Shown here: one piece after another, positions 22,280 through 29,631 of the stretch | Position numbering within the stretch: the first letter of the stretch is position 1 | Layout of the letters: each line of letters starts with the position of its first letter | Source of the DNA: an uncultured Collinsella sp. | Lineage (GTDB): Bacteria; Actinomycetota; Coriobacteriia; Coriobacteriales; Coriobacteriaceae | Assembly: GCA_958438955.1 (NCBI GenBank) | Contig: CAUBTS010000014.1 | Location: forward strand, 1-34,012 | Reading direction: 5' to 3' | DNA length: 34,012 nt | The notes under the pieces: model-generated | Databases searched by the model: none | What the model was told of the DNA's origin: nothing | What the model saw: only the letters and a program-made list of their open reading frames with translations | Translations under genes and position numbers: made by a program

Positions 22280-23746
22280 TTGTCACAGTTCACCGATATC
22301 AGCCGCATTAACGTGTGCGGCGGCGACGGCGGAGCCGGATGCATGTCGTTTAGGCGCGAGGCATTTGTCCCCAAGGGCGGCCCCGATGGCGGCGACGGCG
22401 GTCGTGGCGGCAATGTCGTCATCCAGGCCGATGCTCAGCTGTCTTCGCTGATCGATTACCGCTTTAAGCATCACTTTCGCGCCGAGCGCGGCACGCACGG
22501 GCAGGGTGCCCGTCGTAACGGCAAGAGCGGCGAGGACCTGATTCTCAAGGTCCCTATGGGTACCGTGGTGCGCGAGCTCGATCCCGAGACGCAGACCCCG
22601 ATGTTTGAGATTGCCGACCTGGTGCACGACGGCGAGCGCGTCGTCGTGGCGCCCGGCGGTGCCGGCGGTCTGGGCAACACGCACTTTGTGACGTCGGTGC
22701 GTCGCGCTCCGGCCTTTGCCCAGTTGGGCGAACCGGCCGAGGAGCACTGGATCGAGCTCGAGATGAAGCTTATGGCCGATGCCGCGCTCGTGGGCTTTCC
22801 CTCCGTGGGTAAGTCATCGCTCATCGCGCGCATGAGTGCCGCCCGTCCCAAGATTGCTGACTACCCGTTTACCACGCTCGTGCCGAACCTCGGCATGGTG
22901 CGTGCCGGTGAATATTCTTACGTCGTTGCCGACGTCCCCGGTCTTATCGAAGGCGCGAGCGAGGGTAAGGGCCTGGGTCACCAGTTCCTGCGCCACATTG
23001 AGCGTACGGCCCTGATCATGCACGTCGTCGACATGACGGGTGGTTTTGAGGATCGCGATCCGGTCGAGGATTACCACATCATCAACCGCGAGCTCGAGCA
23101 GTATGGCGCCGAGCTTTCGGAGCGTCCGCAGATCGTCGTTGCCAACAAGTGCGATGCGCCGGGCACGGCCGACAAGATTGCCGACCTCAAGCGCGCAGCG
23201 CTCGACGACGGACATATGTTCTTTGCCGTGTCTGCCGTGACGGGCGCCGGCCTCAACACGCTGATGCTTGCCGTGGGCGAGCAGGTGGCTAAGCTGCGCG
23301 CCGAGTTGGCTGTCTCGGATGAGCCGGTCGTTCTGCGCGACGATGAGTGGGAGCGCCGTCGCCTGCAGCGTGAGAAGCGTTTCCGCATTGTTCAGGAAGA
23401 GCCTCATGCCTTCCGCGTGGTCGGTCGCGCCATCGAGCGTATGGTCATCCAGACCGACTGGGAAAACGAGGAAGCCGTCATCTACCTGCAGCATAAGTTT
23501 GCGCGTATGGGTGTTGACGACGCGCTCGAGAAGGCCGGTTGCCGTGCGGGCGACGAGGTCCGCATTTGCCAGCGCGCCTTTGACTTTGAGGGCGCCGAGG
23601 ACTTCTCGGAGTACGAGGAGCTCGAGGATGCTGGCGAGGACGTTGCCGTTGAAGCCATTGACGTGGCCGATGCTGCGGATGAGGGAGTCGAGGTTGTCGA
23701 TGCGGCGGATGCCGCGGGCGATGCCGAGACCTCGGAGGGCGAGTAA
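22280..23746 (+). CDS. obgE: GTPase Obg
   Basis: Obg is an essential GTPase that binds the 50S subunit and takes part in ribosome assembly and stress signalling. The 488-residue product has three regions. The glycine-rich Obg fold (about 1-160) has GGDGGRGGNVV and GKSGEDLILKVPMGT. The G domain has the P-loop GFPSVGKSS (172-180), DVPGLIEGASEGKGLG and the NKCD specificity motif. The C-terminal OCT domain ends in a long acidic tail of alternating Asp, Glu, Ala and Val. The start is TTG at 22280, eight bases after GGAGG. nadD begins 3 bases after the stop. Confidence 0.97.
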   Translation: MSQFTDISRINVCGGDGGAGCMSFRREAFVPKGGPDGGDGGRGGNVVIQADAQLSSLIDYRFKHHFRAERGTHGQGARRNGKSGEDLILKVPMGTVVRELDPETQTPMFEIADLVHDGERVVVAPGGAGGLGNTHFVTSVRRAPAFAQLGEPAEEHWIELEMKLMADAALVGFPSVGKSSLIARMSAARPKIADYPFTTLVPNLGMVRAGEYSYVVADVPGLIEGASEGKGLGHQFLRHIERTALIMHVVDMTGGFEDRDPVEDYHIINRELEQYGAELSERPQIVVANKCDAPGTADKIADLKRAALDDGHMFFAVSAVTGAGLNTLMLAVGEQVAKLRAELAVSDEPVVLRDDEWERRRLQREKRFRIVQEEPHAFRVVGRAIERMVIQTDWENEEAVIYLQHKFARMGVDDALEKAGCRAGDEVRICQRAFDFEGAEDFSEYEELEDAGEDVAVEAIDVADAADEGVEVVDAADAAGDAETSEGE

Positions 23747-23749
23747 GCC

Positions 23750-24427
23750 ATGTCGCTGCGCGGTGGAATCGGTCTGCCCGAGCTTCCTCTAGAGGACGGG
23801 CAGGAGTTTAGGCTCGGCATTATGGGTGGCACCTTTGATCCCATCCATTACGGGCACCTGGTGACCGCCGAGCAGGCGCGCGAGTCGCTCGACTTGGACG
23901 CTGTGCTCTTTATGCCGGCGGGCTCTCCTGCCTTTAAGCTTGACAAGCCGGTGACGCCTGCCGAGGACCGTTATGCCATGACGGTCCTCGCCACCGCCGC
24001 GAACCCGGCCTTTTTGGCGAGCCGGTTCGAGATCGACCGTCCGGGTGTAACCTATACGGCCGATACGCTTCATGCCCTTCGCGACTTTTACCCGCCGCAG
24101 GTAAAGCTCTACTTTATTACGGGCGCCGACGCGATTATCGATATCGTGACCTGGCATGATGCCGAACGAATCGCTGAGCTTGCTACCTTTATTGCGGCAA
24201 CGCGACCGGGCTTTGATATCGATACGGCGCGTGCCCGAATCAAAGAGTCGGGGCTGCCGTTCGACGTGCGCTATATTCAGATTCCGGCGCTGGCGATCAG
24301 CTCGACGAACATTCGTAAGCGTGTTGCCCGCGGTATGAGCGTACGCTATCTTACGAGCGAGTCCGTGCTCGGCTACATTCGCAAACGCAGGCTATATGCC
24401 GATTTGGGCCAAGAAGATTTTGAGTGA
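23750..24427 (+). CDS. nadD: Nicotinate-nucleotide adenylyltransferase
   Basis: NadD joins nicotinate mononucleotide and ATP to make deamido-NAD, the penultimate step of NAD synthesis. The 225-residue product has the nucleotidyltransferase motifs GGTFDPIHYGHL near residue 26 and ISSTNIRKR near the C-terminus. An N-terminal extension of about 20 residues precedes the first strand. No better in-frame start lies between the ATG at 23750 and the catalytic motif, so the extension seems real. A GGAGGG in the last obgE codons may serve as the ribosome binding site. The order obgE-nadD-yqeK-rsfS is common across Gram-positive bacteria. Confidence 0.95.
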   Translation: MSLRGGIGLPELPLEDGQEFRLGIMGGTFDPIHYGHLVTAEQARESLDLDAVLFMPAGSPAFKLDKPVTPAEDRYAMTVLATAANPAFLASRFEIDRPGVTYTADTLHALRDFYPPQVKLYFITGADAIIDIVTWHDAERIAELATFIAATRPGFDIDTARARIKESGLPFDVRYIQIPALAISSTNIRKRVARGMSVRYLTSESVLGYIRKRRLYADLGQEDFE

Positions 24428-24439
24428 TGGGGGTCTACG

Positions 24440-25048
24440 TTGTCGGTAGAGGATCAGTTTGAGGGCGATGAGCGCGCGCTGCTCAGGCGCATTCAAGAGC
24501 TGCTCGATGTTCGCATGAAGGATAAGCGCAAGCGCTATGTGCATTCGCTGGGTGTTGCCGAGACCGCACTTCATCTGGCCGAGGTCTACGGCGTCGACCG
24601 CTTTGATGCCGCTGCCGCCGGCTTGATCCACGACTGGGACAAGGTGCTTTCCGATGACGAGCTGGTCACGCGCGCTCTGCATTACGGCATTAAGATTGCC
24701 GGCTCTCCTTCTGCCGCGACGCCACTTTTGCATGGCCCTGTTGCCGCCTATGAGCTTCCGCAGCTTTTTCCCGAGCTGTCGCCGGCCGTTTTCCAGGCTG
24801 TCGACCGTCACACCGTGGGTGCCTGCGACATGACGCCGCTCGATATGGTGGTCTTTGTGGCCGATGCCATCGAGCCCAACCGCCACGGTGACTATGCGCA
24901 TGCGCTGCGCAAGATGGTGGGGGAGTCGACGCTCGATGAGTTGTTCTTCTCCTGTTTTGCGCAGGGTCTGGTCTATGTGATCCAGTCCGGGCGCTATCTT
25001 TATCCCACGGCTATTTCGATTTACAACCATTACGCCCAGCTGCGTTAG
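24440..25048 (+). CDS. yqeK: YqeK-family HD-domain hydrolase
   Basis: YqeK proteins are HD-domain metal hydrolases that cleave diadenosine tetraphosphate symmetrically into two ADP. The 202-residue product contains HSLGVAETALHLAEVYGVD, then AAGLIHDWDK with the HD pair, and DRHTVGACDMTPLDMVVFVADAIEP further on with the conserved H and D-x-I-E-P. The start is TTG at 24440, six bases after GGGGG, and the gap to nadD is 12 bases. The residues after HD are WDK, where I expect YAK or similar in many homologs; this is minor variation. Its placement between nadD and rsfS supports the call. Confidence 0.92.
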   Translation: MSVEDQFEGDERALLRRIQELLDVRMKDKRKRYVHSLGVAETALHLAEVYGVDRFDAAAAGLIHDWDKVLSDDELVTRALHYGIKIAGSPSAATPLLHGPVAAYELPQLFPELSPAVFQAVDRHTVGACDMTPLDMVVFVADAIEPNRHGDYAHALRKMVGESTLDELFFSCFAQGLVYVIQSGRYLYPTAISIYNHYAQLR

Positions 25049-25075
25049 CTCGGGCTGTCTAGAAAGAGGTATTCC

Positions 25076-25531
25076 ATGGCCGACGAGACCATGACCGACG
25101 AGCAGATTCTTGAAGGTGTGGAGCACAAGAGCTTCGTCGCCACGTCCGACCGCACTGCCGCCTCGCTGTCTGCGAGCGGTGTCGCCGCCGAGGATGTCGC
25201 CCGCGCCGCCGCGCAGGCCGCCTACGACAAGAAGGGCGAGGACGTTCAGGTGCTCGACCTGACCGAGCTTTCCGACGTATGCGACTACTTTGTGCTTGCC
25301 ACCGGTACCAACAACCGCCAGGTCGATTCTATCGTCGACGAGATCGAGGAGAAGGTCGCCGAGGCTTGCGGCGAGCACCCGTTCTCCATCGAGGGTCGCG
25401 AGCAGAAGACCTGGATGCTCATGGACTATGGTTCGGTTGTCGTCCACGTCTTCACTCCCGAAGCCCGCGACTTCTACCGCCTCGAGAAACTCTGGGGAGA
25501 CGCCCCCCAGCTCCCCCTCAACCTCCTCTAG
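25076..25531 (+). CDS. rsfS: Ribosomal silencing factor RsfS
   Basis: RsfS binds bL14 on the 50S subunit and blocks subunit joining when nutrients are short. The 151-residue product carries the family core DLTELSDVCDYFVLATGTNNRQV, then EGREQKTWMLMDYGSVVVHVFTPEARDFYRLEKLW. It has an N-terminal extension of about 50 residues rich in Ala, Asp and Glu, which makes it longer than the usual 110-120 residues. The ATG at 25076 follows AAAGAGG with a six-base spacer. It ends the plus-strand block; a strong terminator follows. Confidence 0.95.
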   Translation: MADETMTDEQILEGVEHKSFVATSDRTAASLSASGVAAEDVARAAAQAAYDKKGEDVQVLDLTELSDVCDYFVLATGTNNRQVDSIVDEIEEKVAEACGEHPFSIEGREQKTWMLMDYGSVVVHVFTPEARDFYRLEKLWGDAPQLPLNLL

Positions 25532-25558
25532 TAGCTCATTTGAGACGGGGTTAGCTAC
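25531..25558. repeat. Post-stop inverted repeat, copy 1
   Basis: Right after the rsfS stop, GTAGCT (25531-25536) and AGCTAC (25553-25558) form an inverted repeat. TAGCTCATT and GGGGTTAGCTA within it recur at the matching position after ppsR (33551-33569). It lies 13 bases before a separate strong terminator, so it is not needed for termination here. Confidence 0.6.
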
Positions 25559-25571
25559 CCTCACGCATATC

Positions 25572-25614
25572 GCCGGGCAGTTGCGGTTTTCCGCACCTGC
25601 CCGGCTTTCTTTTT
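25572..25614 (+). terminator. Strong intrinsic terminator after rsfS
   Basis: GCCGGGCAG (25572-25580) pairs with CTGCCCGGC (25597-25605). After one mismatch, TGCGG pairs with CCGCA around a TTTT loop, and TTTCTTTTT follows. It separates the plus-strand rsfS block from the convergent dinB. The minus-strand reading lacks a T-tract, so dinB transcripts would be stopped less well. Confidence 0.92.
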
Positions 25615-25626
25615 GCCCAAAGGCGG

Positions 25627-26880
25627 TTAATCGTTGAAACGGGATTGGCGGCCGAAGGAAAGGGCGGTGTCGCCGAATTTGTCTCGGACGGCGTCGATGG
25701 CGACGGAGAGGTCGCGGCGGTCGCTGGATTGGGCTCCGCGGTCATCGATCTCGCAGAACAGGTCAGTCTGGATGCCGCCTTGGTGGTCGAAGTCGCTCAT
25801 GCCGATGCCGGCTAAGCGAACATGCATGCCTTCTTGCCAGATGTTGTCGAGCAGTTCGAGTGCAACCGCCACGAAGATGTTCTCATCGTCGGTTGGATGA
25901 GGCAGCCGGCGCTGTGCCGTACGCCCGCTTCCATACGAATACTTGAGCTTGAGCGTTACCGTGGCACCCGTCAGCCCCTGACGGCGCAGACGGCGTCCCA
26001 CCGACTCACCCAGCAGCGCAATCGCCGCCTCAATATCCCCACGCTCAGTCAAATCTTTCGCAAAGGTGCGTTCATTACTGACCGACTTGACCTCACGCTC
26101 CTCATCGAGACTCGTGACTTCAGAGATTTCGAGTCCCAGCGCACGCTGGCGCATGTGCTCGCCGTTGACGCCAAAAATAGAGGCCAAGGTGGATTCCGGT
26201 GCACGTGATAGCTCGCCGAGGGTGTAGATGCGCATGCGGCGCAGTCGCTCCTCGGCCGAGCGCCCGATGCCGCTCATGGCAGATACCGGCAGCGCGGCCA
26301 AAAAGCGCTGCTCGGTTCCGGGGCGCACGATGGTCAGCCCAAACGGCTTATCCCGCTCGCTTGCGATCTTTGCGACCGTCTTGTTGCAGCCCACGCCAAT
26401 GGAGCACGTCACTCCCAGCGCTGCCACGCGGTCGCTTATACGCCGCGCAACCAGCAGCGGGTCTTCGGGCGCAAAGCGACCCGGTGTGATATCGATAAAG
26501 GCTTCGTCGATGGATACGCGCTCAACGCGCGGGGTCTCGTCGGCGAGAATCGCCATGACCTGCGCGCTCACCTCGCGGTAGCGATCAAAGTGCCCGTGCG
26601 TCCAAATGGCTTGCGGGCACAAGCGCCGCGCCTCGGCCGAGGCCATGGCAGAGTGCACGCCAAAGCGACGCGCCTCATACGAACACGTGGACACGACGCC
26701 ACGCGAATCGGCGTCTCCGCCCACGATGAGCGGTTTTCCGCGCCATTCGGGATGGTCGAGCATTTCCACGCTCGCAAAAAACGCATCAAGGTCCATGAGG
26801 CCAACCGCCGGACCCGTCCAGGGAGGCGGCGTGACGCCCATGGCATCCTCATAACCGTATGTATGTTCGCGTCTTTCCAT
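25627..26880 (-). CDS. dinB: DNA polymerase IV (Y family)
   Basis: Pol IV is a translesion DNA polymerase without proofreading. The 417-residue product contains LMDLDAFFASVE, with the first catalytic aspartate near residue 30, then YEARRFGVHSAM and SIDEAFIDIT, which holds the other two acidic metal ligands. QTDLF at 371-375 looks like a sliding-clamp binding motif. The ATG at 26880 lies 7 bases after a TATACT -10 box, which suits a leaderless transcript. A second in-frame ATG at 26841 has GAGG five bases upstream and would remove 13 non-conserved residues; either start is possible. It is the only minus-strand gene in the right-hand three quarters of the window. I could not find a LexA-type box. 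Confidence 0.94.
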   Translation of the reverse strand: MERREHTYGYEDAMGVTPPPWTGPAVGLMDLDAFFASVEMLDHPEWRGKPLIVGGDADSRGVVSTCSYEARRFGVHSAMASAEARRLCPQAIWTHGHFDRYREVSAQVMAILADETPRVERVSIDEAFIDITPGRFAPEDPLLVARRISDRVAALGVTCSIGVGCNKTVAKIASERDKPFGLTIVRPGTEQRFLAALPVSAMSGIGRSAEERLRRMRIYTLGELSRAPESTLASIFGVNGEHMRQRALGLEISEVTSLDEEREVKSVSNERTFAKDLTERGDIEAAIALLGESVGRRLRRQGLTGATVTLKLKYSYGSGRTAQRRLPHPTDDENIFVAVALELLDNIWQEGMHVRLAGIGMSDFDHQGGIQTDLFCEIDDRGAQSSDRRDLSVAIDAVRDKFGDTALSFGRQSRFND

Positions 26881-26886
26881 GTCATG

Positions 26887-26892
26887 AGTATA
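26887..26892 (-). promoter_or_regulatory. Possible -10 box of dinB
   Basis: TATACT on the minus strand is five of six to consensus, and its expected start point coincides with the A of the dinB ATG at 26880. No good -35 hexamer is seen 16-18 bases upstream. Confidence 0.45.
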
Positions 26893-26924
26893 CCGCGCAG
26901 CTCATGTGGGGTGCGTGTATGTGC

Positions 26925-26952
26925 TTGCAAATCCCGAATTCTTGTCTAAGAT
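26925..26952 (+). promoter_or_regulatory. Candidate promoter P1 of the rpsP operon
   Basis: TTGCAA (26925-26930) and TAAGAT (26947-26952) are separated by 16 bases. It would give a leader of about 120 bases before rpsP. Confidence 0.5.
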
Positions 26953-26996
26953 ATGGATTTGCCCTCGACTACACCGAAGAAGTTGGTCTCACGGAC

Positions 26997-27025
26997 TTCA
27001 CCTGCCCGCGTCGATGGCGTATTAT
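26997..27025 (+). promoter_or_regulatory. Candidate promoter P2 of the rpsP operon
   Basis: TTCACC (26997-27002) and TATTAT (27020-27025) are separated by 17 bases. Initiation near 27032 would give a leader of about 50 bases. Both P1 and P2 may be used, as is common for ribosomal protein operons. The 201-base gap from 26881 to 27081 holds no gene that I can support. Confidence 0.5.
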
Positions 27026-27081
27026 GTTCAACTGTTTGTTTGTAGTTGCAGCCTAAAGCTGCTTGGTTGGAGGAGTTTCCT

Positions 27082-27423
27082 TTGGCAGTCAAGATTCGCC
27101 TTGCTCGTCACGGCGCTAAGAAGCGTCCGTACTACCGTGTCGTCGTCGCCGATTCCCGCGCCCCGCGTGACGGTCGTATCATCGAGGAGGTTGGCCGCTA
27201 CAACCCAATGACCGCCCCCAAGACCATCAACCTCGACCTCGAGAAGATCGCCGACTGGCAGTCCAAGGGCGCTCAGCTCACCGACGCCGTCGCCGCTCTG
27301 GTCAAGGCCGCCAACGAGGGCGAGAAGACCGAGACCGTCGTCAAGAAGTCCAAGAAGCAGCTCGCCAAAGAGGCCGAGGCCGCTAAGGCTGCCGCTGAGG
27401 CCGCTGAGGGCGCCGAGGAGTAA
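27082..27423 (+). CDS. rpsP: Small ribosomal subunit protein bS16
   Basis: bS16 helps fold the 5' domain of 16S rRNA in the 30S subunit. The 113-residue product begins MAVKIRLARHGAKKRPYY and continues VVVADSRAPRDGRIIEEVGRYNP, the unmistakable S16 pattern. The start is TTG at 27082, with GGAGGAG six bases upstream. An in-frame upstream ATG at 27046 would add 12 residues outside the family and would place the ribosome binding site inside the coding region. The C-terminus is an Ala/Glu/Lys-rich extension. It heads rpsP-khpA-rimM-trmD-lepB. Confidence 0.97.
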   Translation: MAVKIRLARHGAKKRPYYRVVVADSRAPRDGRIIEEVGRYNPMTAPKTINLDLEKIADWQSKGAQLTDAVAALVKAANEGEKTETVVKKSKKQLAKEAEAAKAAAEAAEGAEE

Positions 27424-27426
27424 ATC

Positions 27427-27711
27427 GTGCCTGAGGTTGACGCTGCACAGCTCGAGGGTGAGGCAATGCTCTCAGATCGCATCGCCGATCTCGTCGAATA
27501 TCTCGTTGTTCAGATCGTCGACGACCCGGATTCCGTGAGCCTTGAGGTCATCGATGGTGACGACGCCTCTACGATTGAGGTTTCGGTCGCCGAGGATGAC
27601 GTCGCTAAGGTCATCGGCCGTCGTGGCCGTACCATCAAGGCCATTCGCACGCTCGCCCGTGCACTGGCCGCTCGCCTCGACACTGCTGTCGAGGTAGAGG
27701 TTCTGGGCTAG
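27427..27711 (+). CDS. khpA: KH-domain RNA-binding protein KhpA (YlqC family)
   Basis: KhpA is a small RNA-binding protein that, with KhpB, affects cell elongation and RNA stability in Gram-positive bacteria. The 94-residue product has an N-terminal segment, LSDRIADLVEYLVVQIVDDPD, and the KH core VAEDDVAKVIGRRGRTIKAIRTL, with the GRRG loop matching the GxxG consensus. The start is GTG at 27427. GAGGAG in the last rpsP codons is the ribosome binding site, so only 3 bases separate the genes. Its place between rpsP and rimM is the standard one. Confidence 0.93.
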   Translation: MPEVDAAQLEGEAMLSDRIADLVEYLVVQIVDDPDSVSLEVIDGDDASTIEVSVAEDDVAKVIGRRGRTIKAIRTLARALAARLDTAVEVEVLG

Positions 27712-27715
27712 GACC

Positions 27716-28237
27716 TTGAGGTCCCAGTACAAAAACATCGCCCGTGTGGTCAAGCCGCACGGAAGGAAGGGGGAGGTCCTCGCGCAGCCGCTGCGGGGGC
27801 TTCCTTCTGTATTAGAGCCGGGTATGCGGGTCGCTCTGACGCCGCCGGCGCTCAAGCGCGACCGCTTTTGCACGGTCGTGTCCGTCACCGATACGGGCGA
27901 TGGCGATCTGGTCTCGTTTGAGGGCATTGACGACTTGACAGCCGCCGAGGGCATCACGGGATGCTACGTGCTGGCAAATCGTGACGACTTTGAGCTCGAT
28001 TCGCTCGACGCTGCCTATACCGATCTGATGGGTCGCGAGGTGGTCGACGAGCGCTTCGGTTTACTCGGCACGATCGTCGAGATTATGTCGACGCCTGCTA
28101 ACGATGTTTGGGTTGTCGAGGGCGATCGGTACGGCGAGGTGCTGATTCCCGTGATCGAGCAGGTTGTGCTCGATCTTCCCGACACAGGAACAATTTCCGT
28201 CCACGTGATGGACGGCCTGATCGATATGGACAAGTAG
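27716..28237 (+). CDS. rimM: Ribosome maturation factor RimM
   Basis: RimM binds the 30S subunit through uS19 and assists maturation of the 16S 3' domain. The 173-residue product starts with IARVVKPHGRKGEV, the conserved N-terminal barrel motif. DDLTAAEGITGCYVLANRDDF follows at the junction, then a C-terminal PRC-barrel with LMGREVVDERFGLLGTIVEI. The start is TTG at 27716, four bases after the khpA stop. The ribosome binding site is weak (AGGA overlapping the khpA stop), so translation is probably coupled. No better in-frame start retains the conserved N-terminus. Confidence 0.93.
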   Translation: MRSQYKNIARVVKPHGRKGEVLAQPLRGLPSVLEPGMRVALTPPALKRDRFCTVVSVTDTGDGDLVSFEGIDDLTAAEGITGCYVLANRDDFELDSLDAAYTDLMGREVVDERFGLLGTIVEIMSTPANDVWVVEGDRYGEVLIPVIEQVVLDLPDTGTISVHVMDGLIDMDK

Positions 28238-28247
28238 GGAGGACAAC

Positions 28248-29006
28248 ATGCTGATCGAGACCCTTTCGGTCTTTCCCGAGATGTTTGAGCCCGTCATGTC
28301 CACATCGATTTTGGGCCGCGCCCGCAAGGCCGGCCTTTTTGATTTTAAGGCGTATAACCTGCGCGACTGGACGCACGACCGCCATCGTACCGTCGATGAC
28401 GAGCCGTACGGCGGCGGGCAGGGCATGCTCATGAAGGTCGAGCCTATTGCCGAGGCCATCGAGGCCATCAGCTCCGAGGGTTCCAAGCCCACCGTAGTGT
28501 TCTTCACCCCCTGTGGCGAGCCCTTTACGCAGCATGTGGCCGAGCGCCTGCTCAAAAGTGAGCGCCTGCTGTTTGTGTGCAGCCGCTACGAGGGCGTCGA
28601 CGAGCGTGCGTATGCGTATGCCGATGAGCGTCTGTCGATCGGCGACTACGTGCTTACGGGTGGCGAACTTCCCGCTATGGTCGTTGCCGATGCCGTCGTA
28701 CGCCTGATTCCCGGCGCCCTGGGCGACGAGATGAGCAATGTGGACGAGTCGTTCTCGACCGCCGAGGACGGAGGCCTGCTCGAGTACGCGCAGTACACCC
28801 GTCCCGCCGAGTTCAACGGCGAGGGCGTGCCGCCGGTGCTCGTGAGTGGCGATCACGCCAAGGTCGATGCCTGGCGTCGCAAGAACGCCATCGAGCGCAC
28901 CTGCCGCTGGCGTCCCGATCTGATCGAGACGGCGCGCCTTACGCCCGAGGAGCGCGCTTACGCGCAGGAGTTTTTGGACGCTTCGTATTCGCAGAGCGAG
29001 GAGTGA
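28248..29006 (+). CDS. trmD: tRNA (guanine37-N1)-methyltransferase
   Basis: TrmD methylates G37 next to the anticodon of many tRNAs and prevents +1 frameshifting. The 252-residue product has the trefoil-knot SPOUT features DDEPYGGGQGMLMK, CSRYEGVDERAYAY and LSIGDYVLTGGELPAMVV. The N-terminal LIETLSVFPEMFEPV is typical. The ATG at 28248 follows AGGGAGG. rplS usually follows trmD in related gene orders; here lepB comes next, starting 2 bases after the trmD stop. Confidence 0.97.
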   Translation: MLIETLSVFPEMFEPVMSTSILGRARKAGLFDFKAYNLRDWTHDRHRTVDDEPYGGGQGMLMKVEPIAEAIEAISSEGSKPTVVFFTPCGEPFTQHVAERLLKSERLLFVCSRYEGVDERAYAYADERLSIGDYVLTGGELPAMVVADAVVRLIPGALGDEMSNVDESFSTAEDGGLLEYAQYTRPAEFNGEGVPPVLVSGDHAKVDAWRRKNAIERTCRWRPDLIETARLTPEERAYAQEFLDASYSQSEE

Positions 29007-29008
29007 GA

Positions 29009-29572
29009 ATGGTTCCATCGCAGCATTCCGCGTTGAGAGGCGCTTTTGAGTGGATCGCGGTCATCGCGATCGCATTGGTCGCCACCTTCTTGATTCGCTC
29101 GTTTGTGGTCGAGCCCTTTGTGGTGCCCACCGGCTCCATGGAGTCCACGATCGAGATTGGCGACCAGATCCTGGCACAAAAGGTGAGCCTAGAGCTCGGT
29201 CAGCCCGTCAAGCAGGGCGATATCGTGGTGTTTCACAACCCCGATGGCACCTCCGAGCACGATGTTCTCGTCAAGCGTGTTATTGCCACGGCCGGCCAGA
29301 CGGTCGACCTGCAGGATGGCAAGGTGGTCGTTGACGGCCAAGCGCTCGACGAGGACTATACGACGGGCATGAGCTGGCCACTTTCGGTCCAAGCGCCCGG
29401 CGCTCAGGTAAGCTATCCCTACACCGTTCCCGACGGGTGCGTGTGGGTGATGGGCGACAACCGCGAAAACTCTGCCGACTCACGTTATTTTGGTCCCGTC
29501 GATCGCTCTGATTTGATCGCTGTGGCGCTTGTGCGCTACTGGCCGCTCAACCGCATCGGCGCTATCGACTAA
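29009..29572 (+). CDS. lepB: Signal peptidase I
   Basis: Signal peptidase I removes signal peptides from secreted proteins at the outer face of the membrane. The 187-residue product has one N-terminal membrane helix (about 13-32). The catalytic Ser43 follows in PTGSMEST, the general-base Lys89 in LVKRVIATAG, and the GDNRENSADSR box starts at residue 149. I chose the ATG at 29009, because GAGGAG lies five bases before it. The in-frame GTG at 29003 would overlap the ribosome binding site and the trmD stop region. It closes the rpsP operon. Confidence 0.95.
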   Translation: MVPSQHSALRGAFEWIAVIAIALVATFLIRSFVVEPFVVPTGSMESTIEIGDQILAQKVSLELGQPVKQGDIVVFHNPDGTSEHDVLVKRVIATAGQTVDLQDGKVVVDGQALDEDYTTGMSWPLSVQAPGAQVSYPYTVPDGCVWVMGDNRENSADSRYFGPVDRSDLIAVALVRYWPLNRIGAID

Positions 29573-29579
29573 AAACCGC

Positions 29580-29585
29580 TATAGT
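29580..29585 (+). promoter_or_regulatory. Possible -10 box of glyQS
   Basis: TATAGT lies in the 59-base gap between lepB and glyQ. No good -35 hexamer is visible. The gap is too short for a T-box leader. Confidence 0.35.
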
Positions 29586-29631
29586 ACAGTACCTAACCGT
29601 GTAATCGTTTCGACGAGGGGATATTAGAGGC

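Noticed and set aside
26841..26900. LexA/SOS box before dinB
   Set aside because: Only a single GAAC half-site is present; the second half does not fall at the spacing of a GAAC-N4-GTTC site.
29573..29631. T-box riboswitch for glyQS
   Set aside because: The gap is only 59 bases, far too short for a T-box, and no specifier or TGGNACC-like element is seen.
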